Below, piece by piece: positions 14,949 through 24,115 of a DNA stretch of 64,000 nt. The position numbers were made by a program, and so were the translations under genes. The notes beneath the pieces were generated by a model, which made no database searches, was not told the DNA's origin, and worked only from the letters and a program-made list of their open reading frames with translations. Numbering within the stretch: the stretch's first letter is position 1; each line of letters begins with the position of its first letter. Source of the stretch: an uncultured Eubacteriales bacterium (GTDB taxonomy: Bacteria; Bacillota; Clostridia; Christensenellales; Borkfalkiaceae); the NCBI GenBank assembly GCA_958421945.1, contig CATZMZ010000008.1, positions 1 to 64,000 on the forward strand, in the 5' to 3' direction.

Positions 14949-15317
14949 ATGGAAATTTTTTTAACTTATCTGAAAGTTTTTTTTGTTGGCGGCGCGATTT
15001 GCACCGTTGCGCAGCTGTTGATAAACTATACTAAAATAACCGCGGCGAGAATTCTCGTAGCGTTTCTGATTGCGGGCGTAATTCTTCAAGCGTTCGGCTT
15101 GTATCAATATCTCGTGGATTTTGCCGGCGCAGGGGCTACCGTTCCGATAAGCGGCTTCGGCTATCTTTTATCAAAAGGCGCAATGGAAGGCGCGAAAGAA
15201 AGCCTTTTTAAGGCTGTTACGGGCGGAATAACGGCGGCAGGCATGGGGATTACCGCGGCGATTGTTTTCGGATATCTCGTGTCGTTGATTTTTCGTTCTC
15301 GCTCAAAGAAAAATTAA
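14949..15317 (+). CDS. spoVAE: Stage V sporulation protein AE (SpoVAEb type)
   Basis: 122 residues, about three or four membrane helices, with the family block FAGAGATVPISGFGYLLSKGAMEG. Homologous to SpoVAC, which has the same GATVPI/GSIVPI signature. Ribosome site GGTGG precedes ATG 14949. It is 82 bp after spoVAD, completing the minimal clostridial spoVACDE set; no spoVAA, AB or AF is present. Confidence 0.93.
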   Translation: MEIFLTYLKVFFVGGAICTVAQLLINYTKITAARILVAFLIAGVILQAFGLYQYLVDFAGAGATVPISGFGYLLSKGAMEGAKESLFKAVTGGITAAGMGITAAIVFGYLVSLIFRSRSKKN

Positions 15318-15500
15318 AACGATTCGGACGAAAGGAAAAATCCTAACGGAAATTATTTAATAAACAGCGAATGAAATAACTTGCGGACAAATTATAAAAG
15401 AGTTATAAAGTAAAACAAAATATCGTAGCAAAAGACGGTTTGCCTAAGGTATAAGCTAATATTTTGGAATAATTATTTTTTTCTTTAATATTTTATTATT

Positions 15501-16187
15501 ATGATAGAATGCGTCGAAGAAAAAATATATTACGGCAAAAAGGGCGGTAAAAAGTTAAGCAAGAGAAAAAGGGGTCGGTTTTTAAAGACGGTTGTTTTGC
15601 TGCTCGTTATTTTCGGCGCGTTTTATTATTATCGCGAAGTGATAGCTAAAAACGTAATCGAGCTTTGCGCCGACAAATGCGCCGCCATAAACGCAAAATG
15701 CGTAAACAACGCGATTGTAGTTTCGTTAAACGATAGAATCAGATACGAAGAACTTGTTACCGTCGATAAAAACGGCGAGGGAAAGATAAATATGCTTTCC
15801 GCAAATGCCTTTAAAATGAACGCTGTTTCGAGAGAAATCGTAGACTCTTCGCGTATTATTTTAGAGGAAAACCTTAAAAACGGCATAGAAGTGCCTTTGT
15901 TTGCTTTTTCGGGATTAACGCTGCTTTCGGGTTTCGGTCCTGATACGAGATTTTCGGCGTTATCGGTAAGCGCGGTAAACTGTGATTTTAAGAGTAGTTT
16001 TTCCTCGGTCGGAATCAATCAGACGCTGCATTCCGTTTACGCAGAAATTACGAGCGAAATCAGGATTGATTTCCCGCTTAACGCCAAATACGAAATTTTT
16101 TCTACGAAAATACTGTTATGCGAAGCGGTTCTGGTCGGCGAAGTGCCGGAAATTTACTTAAACGGCGGACTTTTTAATAAAAGTTAA
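15501..16187 (+). CDS. yunB: Sporulation protein YunB
   Basis: 228 residues. A very basic start (GKKGGKKLSKRKRGR) is followed by one membrane anchor (about residues 27-46) and an outer domain. The C-terminal half has the YunB signature: GPDTRFSALSVSAVNCDFKS-like block, then FSSVGINQTLHSVYAEI near residue 168. In Bacillus YunB is mother-cell expressed (SigE) and needed for full spore quality. Start ATG 15501 lacks a clear Shine-Dalgarno; no better start is available. Confidence 0.88.
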   Translation: MIECVEEKIYYGKKGGKKLSKRKRGRFLKTVVLLLVIFGAFYYYREVIAKNVIELCADKCAAINAKCVNNAIVVSLNDRIRYEELVTVDKNGEGKINMLSANAFKMNAVSREIVDSSRIILEENLKNGIEVPLFAFSGLTLLSGFGPDTRFSALSVSAVNCDFKSSFSSVGINQTLHSVYAEITSEIRIDFPLNAKYEIFSTKILLCEAVLVGEVPEIYLNGGLFNKS

Positions 16188-16196
16188 AAATCTTGC

Positions 16197-16225
16197 TTGA
16201 CAATCTTTGCGTTTTGTCTTATACT
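16197..16225 (+). promoter_or_regulatory. Promoter of pheST
   Basis: TTGACA (16197-16202), 17-bp spacer, TATACT (16220-16225), just upstream of the T-box leader. Confidence 0.8.
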
Positions 16226-16239
16226 TTAAATACAATAAT

Positions 16240-16520
16240 ATGTTAAAAGCATTGACGGAGACAGACGCAAAATTTCGCCGTTCGTCAGAGATAAGACTCG
16301 TCGGCTGTAAGGTCTTAAACGGTATTTGCGGTATTCACTCTTTAGCTCTGCGCCGAAAGCCTTTTATTTTCACATAAATCAACGCGATTTTTGTGTATGT
16401 AAATTGTCGTAAGCGACAGCGGTTAAACCCCGTTATCGGTTTTTGAGGCTTTTGTTTTAAATAAAGGCGAATTAGGTGGTAACGCGTTTATAACGCCCTA
16501 TTGTTGGGGCGTTATTTTTT
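16240..16520 (+). promoter_or_regulatory. T-box leader (Phe) for pheST
   Basis: Long structured leader ending in the T-box core AGGTGGTAACGCG (16474-16485) and an intrinsic terminator TAACGCCC...GGGCGTTA-T7 (16491-16518). Stem I features (GACGGAGACAG near 16256, AGAGA near 16288) are visible. The likely specifier is TTC at 16334-16336, a Phe codon, in agreement with the gene. Uncharged tRNA-Phe should stabilise the antiterminator and turn on pheST. Confidence 0.88.
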
Positions 16521-16531
16521 TGGAGGTTAAA

Positions 16532-17554
16532 ATGGACAAGTTTGAAGAACTGAAACGAAAGGTTAAAGAGGAGCTGGATAAAATCAAATCAATCAGATTT
16601 CTCGGTGACCTGAAAGCAAAATTTATAGGTAAAAACGGCGAAATTACCGCGCTTCTCCGCGGTATGAAAGACGTTCCCAACGATAAGAAAGCCGAATTCG
16701 GAAAAAAAATAAACGACTTAAAAACCGAAGTCGAGTTTTCTATTAACCAAAAAGAGGACGAGTTGAAAGAGGAAGAGCTTAACGCCCGTTACGCAAAAGA
16801 AGCCATCGACGTTACTTTACCCGGCAAAAAGCCGCTCGTCGGAAGTCTGCATCCGTTAAATATCGTTAGAAATCAGGTTATCGACGCGTTCACGGGGCTT
16901 GGGTTCGAAGTTTTCGAAGGACCTGAAATTGACAGCGATTATTATTGTTTCCAGGCGCTTAACATCCCCAAAGACCATCCCGCACGCGATATGCAGGACA
17001 CTTTCTATTTTAACGACGGTATTTTGTTAAGACCGCATACCTCTCCGGGACAGGTCAGAACGATGGAAAATAAAAAGCCGCCGATAAAGATTTTAAGTCC
17101 GGGCAGGGTATACCGTGCTGACGACGACGCGTCGCACTCGCCGATGTTCCACCAGATAGAGGGGCTTGTCGTAGATAAGGGCGTTACGCTTTGCGATCTT
17201 AAAGGTCTTTTGGACGATTTCGTTAAAACGGTTTTTGACAGCGATACTAAAACGAGATTCCGCCCGTCTTATTTCCCGTTTACAGAACCGAGCGTCGAGG
17301 TGGACGTTACCTGCTGTAAATGCCATGGCAAAGGTTGCAGTCTTTGCAAGGGGACGGGGTGGATAGAAATTCTCGGTGCGGGAATAGTCAATAAAAACGT
17401 TCTCGAAATGAGCGGCATAGATTCCGAAATTTATTCGGGACTAGCGTTCGGTTGCGGTATAGAACGCATTACTATGATTAAATACGGCATTTCGGATATA
17501 AGAACGCTGTTTGAAAACAACGTTAAATTCTTAAAACAGTTTGACAGGAGATAA
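16532..17554 (+). CDS. pheS: Phenylalanine--tRNA ligase alpha subunit
   Basis: 340 residues. ATG 16532 follows the strong site TGGAGG (16521-16526), right after the T-box terminator. An N-terminal coiled coil (about residues 1-95) binds tRNA; then the class II catalytic core with FHQIEGLVVD (motif 2 region), the Cys-rich loop CCKCHGKGCSLCKGTGW typical of bacterial PheS, and motif 3 GLAFGCGIERITM near the end. It forms an alpha2-beta2 enzyme with PheT. Confidence 0.97.
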   Translation: MDKFEELKRKVKEELDKIKSIRFLGDLKAKFIGKNGEITALLRGMKDVPNDKKAEFGKKINDLKTEVEFSINQKEDELKEEELNARYAKEAIDVTLPGKKPLVGSLHPLNIVRNQVIDAFTGLGFEVFEGPEIDSDYYCFQALNIPKDHPARDMQDTFYFNDGILLRPHTSPGQVRTMENKKPPIKILSPGRVYRADDDASHSPMFHQIEGLVVDKGVTLCDLKGLLDDFVKTVFDSDTKTRFRPSYFPFTEPSVEVDVTCCKCHGKGCSLCKGTGWIEILGAGIVNKNVLEMSGIDSEIYSGLAFGCGIERITMIKYGISDIRTLFENNVKFLKQFDRR

Positions 17555-17557
17555 AAA

Positions 17558-19960
17558 ATGAAAGTTCCATTTTCTTGGCTTAAAGAGTACGTCGATATAA
17601 CTTGCACGCCGAAAGAGCTTGAAGCAAAGCTTTTTTCATGCGGGTTCGAGGTGGAAGAATATATAGAAGTTGCCGATAAAATAAATAAAATCGTTACCTG
17701 CAAAATTCTCGAAATCGAAAAACATCCGAATGCCGACAAGCTTTCGGTAACGCAAGTCGACGCGGGCAAATACGGAAAGCTTCAGATTATTACGTCGGCA
17801 AAAAACGTTAGCGTTGGCGATATCGTTCCCGTTGCGGTCGACGGGGCTACCCTTGCTAACGGCGAACGTATTTTTAACGGCGAGCTTCGCGGTTTGCCGT
17901 CTTACGGAATGTTTTGCGGCGGCGAAGAAATAGGCATTAACGACGACTGGTACGACGGTGCTTCCGCTAACGGGGTTTTAATCTTTAAAGAAGATTATCC
18001 GCTTGGAGAGGAAGTTAAAAATATACTTGAGCTAGGGGACGTTATGTTTGACATAAACGTAACCGCAAACCGCCCTGATTGTCAATCGATTTTAGGAATT
18101 GCAAGAGAGGTTGCGGCGGTACTTGGTAAACCGTTTAAGATGCCTGATTTAAGCTATAAATGCAACGCCGCGGTTTCGACAAAAAACACGGTTAAAGTTA
18201 AGGTTCTCGATCATGAGCTATGTCCGAGATATAAAGCTCATCTCGTAACCAACGTTAAGCTCGGTCAGTCCCCGCAGTGGCTTAAACGCAGGCTTTTCCT
18301 TATGGGATTAAGGTCTATTAACAATATCGTCGATATAACTAACTACGTATTGCTTGAAATAGGTCAGCCGATGCACGCGTTTGACTTAAATGATATAAGC
18401 GGAAACGAAATTATAGTTCGTCGTGCCGATAAGAACGAAAAAATCGTTACTCTCGACAAAAAAGAGTTTAATCTTAACGAAGAAAATCTCGTTATTTGCG
18501 ATAAAGATAAGCCTGTCGCGCTTGCGGGCGTTATGGGCGGACTAAACAGCGAAATTAAAGACGATACGGTTACCGTTTTGTTTGAATCCGCAAAGTTTGC
18601 ACGCGACAATATAAGAAAAACGTCGAGGGCGTTAGGTCAACGCAGCGATTCTTCCGCACGATATGAAAAGGGCGTCGATTATTTGTCCGTTGAAAACGGT
18701 ATGAAACGTGCGCTTAATCTTATAACGACTCTCGGGTGCGGCGAAGCGGCTTGCGACGAATACGACGTTCTGGATAAACCTTTGTCGGAAAAGGTTATTA
18801 AAACGAGCGTAAGCAGGGTAAACGGCGTTCTAGGATTAGATATTTCCGCCGATAGAATAAGAAATATTCTCGAAAGTCTCAATTTCGGCGTTAAAATCGA
18901 AAACGATAATCTTTTCGTTACCGTTCCGCTTTACAGAGAAGATATGGAAAGCTATCAGGATATTGCCGAAGAAATAATCAGGGAATACGGTTATGATCAT
19001 ATAACGCCCACTCTTCTCGCCTCGTCCGAAATTACGAGCGGCGGAAGAAACACGGCTCAAAAAACGAGCGAATCACTCAAAGAGCTTTTAGTAGGTTTTG
19101 GTTTTAACGAAATTATTACCTATTCCTTCGTGCCTGAAAAGGACTATAAAACCTTTGAAATAGACACAACTCTGCCCGAAAACGCTTACGTTAAAATTCT
19201 CAATCCGATAAGCGAAGATTTGGCGGTTATGAGAACTTCGCTCGTTCCGTCTATGGTGAGAACCGTGGCGTATAACCTTAACAGAAAGAATTTTGACGCA
19301 AGACTTTTCGAGCTTGCTAAAATTTATCACCCCAAATCGTTGCCTCTTACGGAATTAGCCGACGAAGAAACCATTTTATGCTGTTCTTTATTCGGTGACG
19401 AAGAAGATTTCTTTACGGCAAAAGGGGTTACGGAGTCGATATTTGACGCATTCTGTTTCGGAGCGGAAATTAAATACGTAAAATCTTCCAAAAAATATCT
19501 GCACCCGACGCGTTCCACCGATATTTTGTTAAACGGTAAGCTTGTCGGCTCGGTCGGTCAGCTTAATCCCGTTACCGCAGACAAAGTAGGGATAGAAAAA
19601 CCCGTATACGTTATCGAAATAAGCTACGATAAAATGTCAGAGTTTTTTAACGGTAAAATCGTGTTTAAGACCGTTTCGAAATTCCCGAGCGTTGAAAGAG
19701 ACCTTGCCGTTTCCGTGAGTGAAGACGTTGCTTGCGGCGACGTGATTGACGTTATTAAATCGTCTGCTGGCGAGTTTTTGGAAAGCGTTTCCGTATTTGA
19801 CGTTTATCAGGGCGACCAGATTGAAAAAGGTAAAAAGAGTCTTGCCTTTAATTTACTGTATTCTTCAACCGAAAGAACGATAAACGCTTCGGAAATCGAT
19901 GATTCGATAAAAAATATTTTACAGAGTCTTAAAGAAAAATTAAACGCGGAATTGAGATGA
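17558..19960 (+). CDS. pheT: Phenylalanine--tRNA ligase beta subunit
   Basis: 800 residues, full length. Domains in order: N-terminal segment, tRNA-binding EMAP-like domain (about 40-155, KHPNADKLSVTQVDAG), B3/B4 editing domain (about 210-370, with RALGQRSDSSARYEKGV), B5 (about 405-475), catalytic-like core, and FDX-ACB anticodon-binding domain (about 705-798, FPSVERDLAVSVSED). Starts 3 nt after pheS, so the two subunits are cotranslated. Confidence 0.97.
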   Translation: MKVPFSWLKEYVDITCTPKELEAKLFSCGFEVEEYIEVADKINKIVTCKILEIEKHPNADKLSVTQVDAGKYGKLQIITSAKNVSVGDIVPVAVDGATLANGERIFNGELRGLPSYGMFCGGEEIGINDDWYDGASANGVLIFKEDYPLGEEVKNILELGDVMFDINVTANRPDCQSILGIAREVAAVLGKPFKMPDLSYKCNAAVSTKNTVKVKVLDHELCPRYKAHLVTNVKLGQSPQWLKRRLFLMGLRSINNIVDITNYVLLEIGQPMHAFDLNDISGNEIIVRRADKNEKIVTLDKKEFNLNEENLVICDKDKPVALAGVMGGLNSEIKDDTVTVLFESAKFARDNIRKTSRALGQRSDSSARYEKGVDYLSVENGMKRALNLITTLGCGEAACDEYDVLDKPLSEKVIKTSVSRVNGVLGLDISADRIRNILESLNFGVKIENDNLFVTVPLYREDMESYQDIAEEIIREYGYDHITPTLLASSEITSGGRNTAQKTSESLKELLVGFGFNEIITYSFVPEKDYKTFEIDTTLPENAYVKILNPISEDLAVMRTSLVPSMVRTVAYNLNRKNFDARLFELAKIYHPKSLPLTELADEETILCCSLFGDEEDFFTAKGVTESIFDAFCFGAEIKYVKSSKKYLHPTRSTDILLNGKLVGSVGQLNPVTADKVGIEKPVYVIEISYDKMSEFFNGKIVFKTVSKFPSVERDLAVSVSEDVACGDVIDVIKSSAGEFLESVSVFDVYQGDQIEKGKKSLAFNLLYSSTERTINASEIDDSIKNILQSLKEKLNAELR

Positions 19961-19985
19961 TTTGCAGCGTTAAACGTGATTAGTT

Positions 19986-22343
19986 ATGATTTCGGAAAAG
20001 ACGATAAAAGCGATTGAATTCGACAAAATACTCGAACGCGTAAGCGAATACGCGGTACTTGAAAGGACGAAAAGCGAAATTCTCGGCTTTTCGCCTTTGA
20101 CGAGCCTTGCGGAGGCAAAAAGCAGTTTGTCCCGCACGGAGGAAGCATTTAAGCTTTTGTATAAATACGGTGTCGGGGGCGTTTATTTTTTCGCGGACGT
20201 TTCCGAAGAGTTAAAGCGTGTTGATATGGGCGGCGTTCTTAACAACGCCGAGCTGTTGCGTATAGCGGAAAACTTAAAAAGCGCGCGCGTTATGAAAACC
20301 GCCGTCGCGTCCGTAAACGATAGTTCAATCGTTCAGATTAAAGAAATATGCTCTCGTTTATACGTTAACCACGAATTTGAAAAGGAAATCACTTCCAAGA
20401 TTTTATCTGAGGACGAAATCAGCGATAACGCTTCTCCAAAGCTTTATTCCATTCGAAAAAGCATAAGGGATATCAACGCAAAAATACGCAATCAGTTAAA
20501 CGCATATATGCACGGAAGCCTTGGCAAAATTATGCAGGATTCCGTCGTTACGATGCGGCAAAACAGATACGTGATTCCGATTAAAAGCGAATACAGAAGC
20601 CAGATTAAAGGCTTTATTCACGACCAGTCCGCTTCGGGTGCTACCGTTTTTATCGAACCCGAAATAGTTATTGAACTGAATAACGACTTGAAACGCGCAA
20701 CTTTCGACGAACAGGAAGAAATCAGAAAAATCTTGCAATTACTGTCGGAAAAGGTTACGTTTATGTCTGACGCAATGAGATATAACGCCGAAAATATCGT
20801 TGAAATCGACAACGCTTTTGCAAGGGCTGCTTATTCGTTTAAGAATAAATGCACGATACCGGAATTAAACGATAGAGGCGTAATCGACATTAAAAAGGGA
20901 AGGCATCCGCTTATTTCCGAAAACAAGGTCGTACCCGTTACCGTGAGGTTAGGAAAGGATTATAATTTTCTTTTGATAACCGGACCTAATACGGGCGGAA
21001 AAACCGTAACCTTAAAGCTTGTGGGGCTTTTTGCGCTTATGGCGGCGTCGGGATTATATATTCCCGCGGAGGATGAAAGCGTCATTTCCGTTTTTAACGG
21101 AGTGTATTCCGATATAGGTGACGAGCAAAGCATCGAGCAAGATCTATCAACCTTTTCCTCACACATAAAAAATCTAATTGATATTTTAAATAGTATTGAC
21201 GACAAAAGCCTTGTTCTTATTGACGAAATAGGCGCAGGGACAGACCCCGAGGAAGGGAGCGCGCTTGCCCTTGCGATTATCGGCAAGCTTTTAAAACTTA
21301 ATTGTTTCGGTATCGTAACCACTCACTATTCAAAGCTTAAAGAATTTGCATTTACTAACGAAAAAATCAGAAATGCGTCGATGGAATTCGATTCCAAAAC
21401 GCTAAAACCTTTATATAAAATAAATATAGGCATACCCGGCAGTTCTAACGCGATTGAAATTTCTAAAACTTTGGGACTCTCACCCGACATAATTAATGAA
21501 GCTTCTTCTTATTTGTCTACCGAAAAAGTTTCTTTTGAAAACATTTTAAGAAAGGCGGAAGAAGAAAGGCTGTCCGCCGAGAACGAAAAAACGGAACTTG
21601 AAAAGCTGCGAGAAGAAAAGCTTTCGGAGCTTAAAACGATTAAAGACGAAAAAGAGAAAATACTTAAAGAACGCGAAAAAATTTATCAGACAGCCAAGCA
21701 GGAAACGAAAAGGATAGTCGCCGAAAAGCTATCGGAGGCAGAAGAAATTATAGACGAACTTAAAGGAATCTTACGTGCCGTAGGATTAGAAAGCAGTGAA
21801 ATCGTCCGCGCGAGCGCATTAAAAAACCGGCTTAAAGACAGTCGTTATCTTTACGTAGACGACAACGACGAGCCGCTTGAATTGAAAAAAGTCGATTCAA
21901 GTTTAAGCGTCGGCGACAAGGTATACGTCAAATCGCTCGGTTCTTATGCTAAAATTATTAAAATTAAAAAGGAAAAAGGCGAAGCGGAGGTTTTGATAGG
22001 CGATATTAAAACGCTCGTAAAACTTAAAGATGTTTATAATAACGAAAAAGATTCGGAATGCAAGGAAATTAAGGTTAACAGACCGAAATATGCCGAACAA
22101 CCGAAAGCAGAATTAAACGTTGTCGGTAAAACCTCGCTCGAAGCAATTACGGAATTACAAAATTTTATCGATCAAGCCGTTAAATTCAACCTTGAAGAGA
22201 TTAAGGTTATTCACGGTGTTGGCGAGGGGATTCTTTTGAAAGCCGTGAGAAATTATCTAAAAACTGATAAAAACGTTAAAGAATATCGTCGCGGCAGGTA
22301 CGGCGAGGGCGAAAACGGCGTAACCATTATTACGTTAAAGTAA
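19986..22343 (+). CDS. mutS2: Endonuclease MutS2
   Basis: 785 residues. No mismatch-recognition domain; it starts with the MutS2 core (about 1-300) and has an ABC-type ATPase with Walker A GPNTGGKT (about residue 331) and Walker B LVLIDEIGAGTDPEEG, a long charged coiled coil (about 515-610), and a C-terminal Smr nuclease domain with HGVGEGIL. The usual LDLRG of the Smr domain is here LNVVGKT. MutS2 limits recombination and can act on collided ribosomes in Bacillus. It lies 25 nt after pheT on the same strand. Confidence 0.95.
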   Translation: MISEKTIKAIEFDKILERVSEYAVLERTKSEILGFSPLTSLAEAKSSLSRTEEAFKLLYKYGVGGVYFFADVSEELKRVDMGGVLNNAELLRIAENLKSARVMKTAVASVNDSSIVQIKEICSRLYVNHEFEKEITSKILSEDEISDNASPKLYSIRKSIRDINAKIRNQLNAYMHGSLGKIMQDSVVTMRQNRYVIPIKSEYRSQIKGFIHDQSASGATVFIEPEIVIELNNDLKRATFDEQEEIRKILQLLSEKVTFMSDAMRYNAENIVEIDNAFARAAYSFKNKCTIPELNDRGVIDIKKGRHPLISENKVVPVTVRLGKDYNFLLITGPNTGGKTVTLKLVGLFALMAASGLYIPAEDESVISVFNGVYSDIGDEQSIEQDLSTFSSHIKNLIDILNSIDDKSLVLIDEIGAGTDPEEGSALALAIIGKLLKLNCFGIVTTHYSKLKEFAFTNEKIRNASMEFDSKTLKPLYKINIGIPGSSNAIEISKTLGLSPDIINEASSYLSTEKVSFENILRKAEEERLSAENEKTELEKLREEKLSELKTIKDEKEKILKEREKIYQTAKQETKRIVAEKLSEAEEIIDELKGILRAVGLESSEIVRASALKNRLKDSRYLYVDDNDEPLELKKVDSSLSVGDKVYVKSLGSYAKIIKIKKEKGEAEVLIGDIKTLVKLKDVYNNEKDSECKEIKVNRPKYAEQPKAELNVVGKTSLEAITELQNFIDQAVKFNLEEIKVIHGVGEGILLKAVRNYLKTDKNVKEYRRGRYGEGENGVTIITLK

Positions 22344-22354
22344 GGGAGATTTTT

Positions 22355-22954
22355 ATGCAGGAAGTTTTTTATGAAGAAACCGCGTTGACGCAAAACGAAG
22401 CGCCGGCAAAAAGAAAATATTACGTCGCAAAAATTTTCATGGTCGTGTCTTACGTTTTTGCGGTTTTATGGGGAATTTTAAGCTTTACGTTCATCATCGA
22501 CGTGAAACATTTACTTTCGTCGTTGATTTTCGCGCTTATTCCACTCGCAATGTTTATCGCGTCGGGCATTATTTTGGGTAAATTTAAGGACAAATTTTAC
22601 GTTGATTACGACTATACGCTTATTACGGGTTCGCTGAGGTTTTCCAAGGTTATAAAAAATTATAAACGCAAGCATATTATCAATTTCGACGCGTCCGATA
22701 TCGAAAAAATAGGACTTTACGGTTCGGAAAGTTACGAAAGGTATTCATTGATGCCCGACTTGAAAGCTATGATTTTGACCTCTAACGAAACGCCGTGCGA
22801 CGGAAAAGATTTTTATTATATCGTTGCGAATTTCGGCGGCGATAAACACATGCTTGTGCTGGAATGTTCGGAAACGTTTATCGTGAATATCCTTAAATTT
22901 ACTAACAGGTCTATACTTGACCCCGAATTAGTGAAGAAAAAACAACAAAAATAA
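22355..22954 (+). CDS. Conserved-looking membrane protein, unknown function
   Basis: 199 residues. A polar N-terminus (about 1-24) is followed by two close hydrophobic helices (about 25-48 and 52-74) and a cytoplasmic-looking domain with a VDYDYTLITGSLRFSKVI stretch, which resembles a PH-like small beta domain. Ribosome site AGGGAG lies 8 nt before ATG. It sits 11 nt after mutS2 and 33 nt before the cysteine desulfurase gene, so it is probably cotranscribed. I do not recognise the family. Confidence 0.75.
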   Translation: MQEVFYEETALTQNEAPAKRKYYVAKIFMVVSYVFAVLWGILSFTFIIDVKHLLSSLIFALIPLAMFIASGIILGKFKDKFYVDYDYTLITGSLRFSKVIKNYKRKHIINFDASDIEKIGLYGSESYERYSLMPDLKAMILTSNETPCDGKDFYYIVANFGGDKHMLVLECSETFIVNILKFTNRSILDPELVKKKQQK

Positions 22955-22987
22955 CTTGCGTATAGTTAAGTTTTCGGTAAATAAACT

Positions 22988-24115
22988 ATGATATATTTTG
23001 ATAATGCCGCTACGACAAAACCGTCGGAACGCGCTTTAAAGCAAGCGGCGGCTTTTAACGACGAATACTTTTTTAATCCATCCGCATTATATCGCGGCGG
23101 ACTGTTTTGTCATAACGCCCTTGCCGACGCAAAAGCGTCGATTTTGAAAAACCTAGGGCTTTCGGAGAATAAATACGAGACGATTTTTACGTCTTGCGGT
23201 TCGGAAAGCGACAATACAGCTATTTTCGGTGCGGTTAAACGCGGAACGTTCGTTACGGATAAGGGCGAACATTCAGCTGTTATAAAATGCTTTAACGAAC
23301 TGAAAAATCGTGGGCATAACGTGTTTTTTTGCGGTCTTAACAAAAACGGCAGCGTCAACGAGGACGAATTACTTGATTTTGTTTCTAAAAACAAAACCGA
23401 TTTTGTGTCCATTATGCACGTCAATAATGAAACGGGCGCGATAAACGACGTAAACTCGATTTCGGAAAAAATTAAAAAGCTTTCGCCTGACGTCGTTTTT
23501 CACTCCGACGGAGTTCAGGCGTACGGCAAGATTAAAAACGTTTTATCGGATAATATCGATTTATACTCTATAAGCGCGCATAAAATAAACGGATTAAAGG
23601 GAACAGGCGCACTCGTAAAGAAGAAAAGATTGAACGTTTCGCCGTTGATTTTTGGAGGCGGACAGGAAAACGGATTAAGAAGCGGTACGGAAAACGTTTT
23701 CGGGATAAAAGTTTTTCAGTACGCAGGTGAAGAACACTACGAAAAAATCAACGAAAATTTTACTCGTGTTTCAGAGGTGAAAAATTATATTTTGAACAAT
23801 CTCGATTCGGATTCGTTCCGTATTATTTCCGATGATAATACGAGTCCTTATATTCTTTCGGTTTCAGCCGTAGGGTTAAAGGGTGAGGTTTTTATGCACT
23901 CGCTTGAAGAAAAACAAATTATCGTCGGCAACGGTTCGGCGTGTTCCGCGAAAAATAAATTCAGCAGAGTTATCGAGGCTTGCGGATATAGGAAGAACGT
24001 TCTCGACGGGGTTATCAGATTAAGTTTTTCAGCCGAAAACACTCTCGAAGAAGCAAAATACTTCGTACAATGCGCCAACGAAATCGCCACTAACTTAAAA
24101 AGGATTATGAGATAA
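22988..24115 (+). CDS. Cysteine desulfurase (NifS/IscS-like)
   Basis: 375 residues, class V aminotransferase fold. PLP lysine in SAHKINGLKG (about residue 202), a His near EHSAVIKC, HVNNETGA, and the mobile-loop catalytic Cys in GSACSAK (about residue 318). It takes sulfur from cysteine as an enzyme persulfide. The next gene, thiI, starts on its stop (TAATG), and that ThiI has no rhodanese domain, so this enzyme is probably its dedicated sulfur donor for 4-thiouridine in tRNA, as with Bacillus NifZ-ThiI. Confidence 0.93.
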   Translation: MIYFDNAATTKPSERALKQAAAFNDEYFFNPSALYRGGLFCHNALADAKASILKNLGLSENKYETIFTSCGSESDNTAIFGAVKRGTFVTDKGEHSAVIKCFNELKNRGHNVFFCGLNKNGSVNEDELLDFVSKNKTDFVSIMHVNNETGAINDVNSISEKIKKLSPDVVFHSDGVQAYGKIKNVLSDNIDLYSISAHKINGLKGTGALVKKKRLNVSPLIFGGGQENGLRSGTENVFGIKVFQYAGEEHYEKINENFTRVSEVKNYILNNLDSDSFRIISDDNTSPYILSVSAVGLKGEVFMHSLEEKQIIVGNGSACSAKNKFSRVIEACGYRKNVLDGVIRLSFSAENTLEEAKYFVQCANEIATNLKRIMR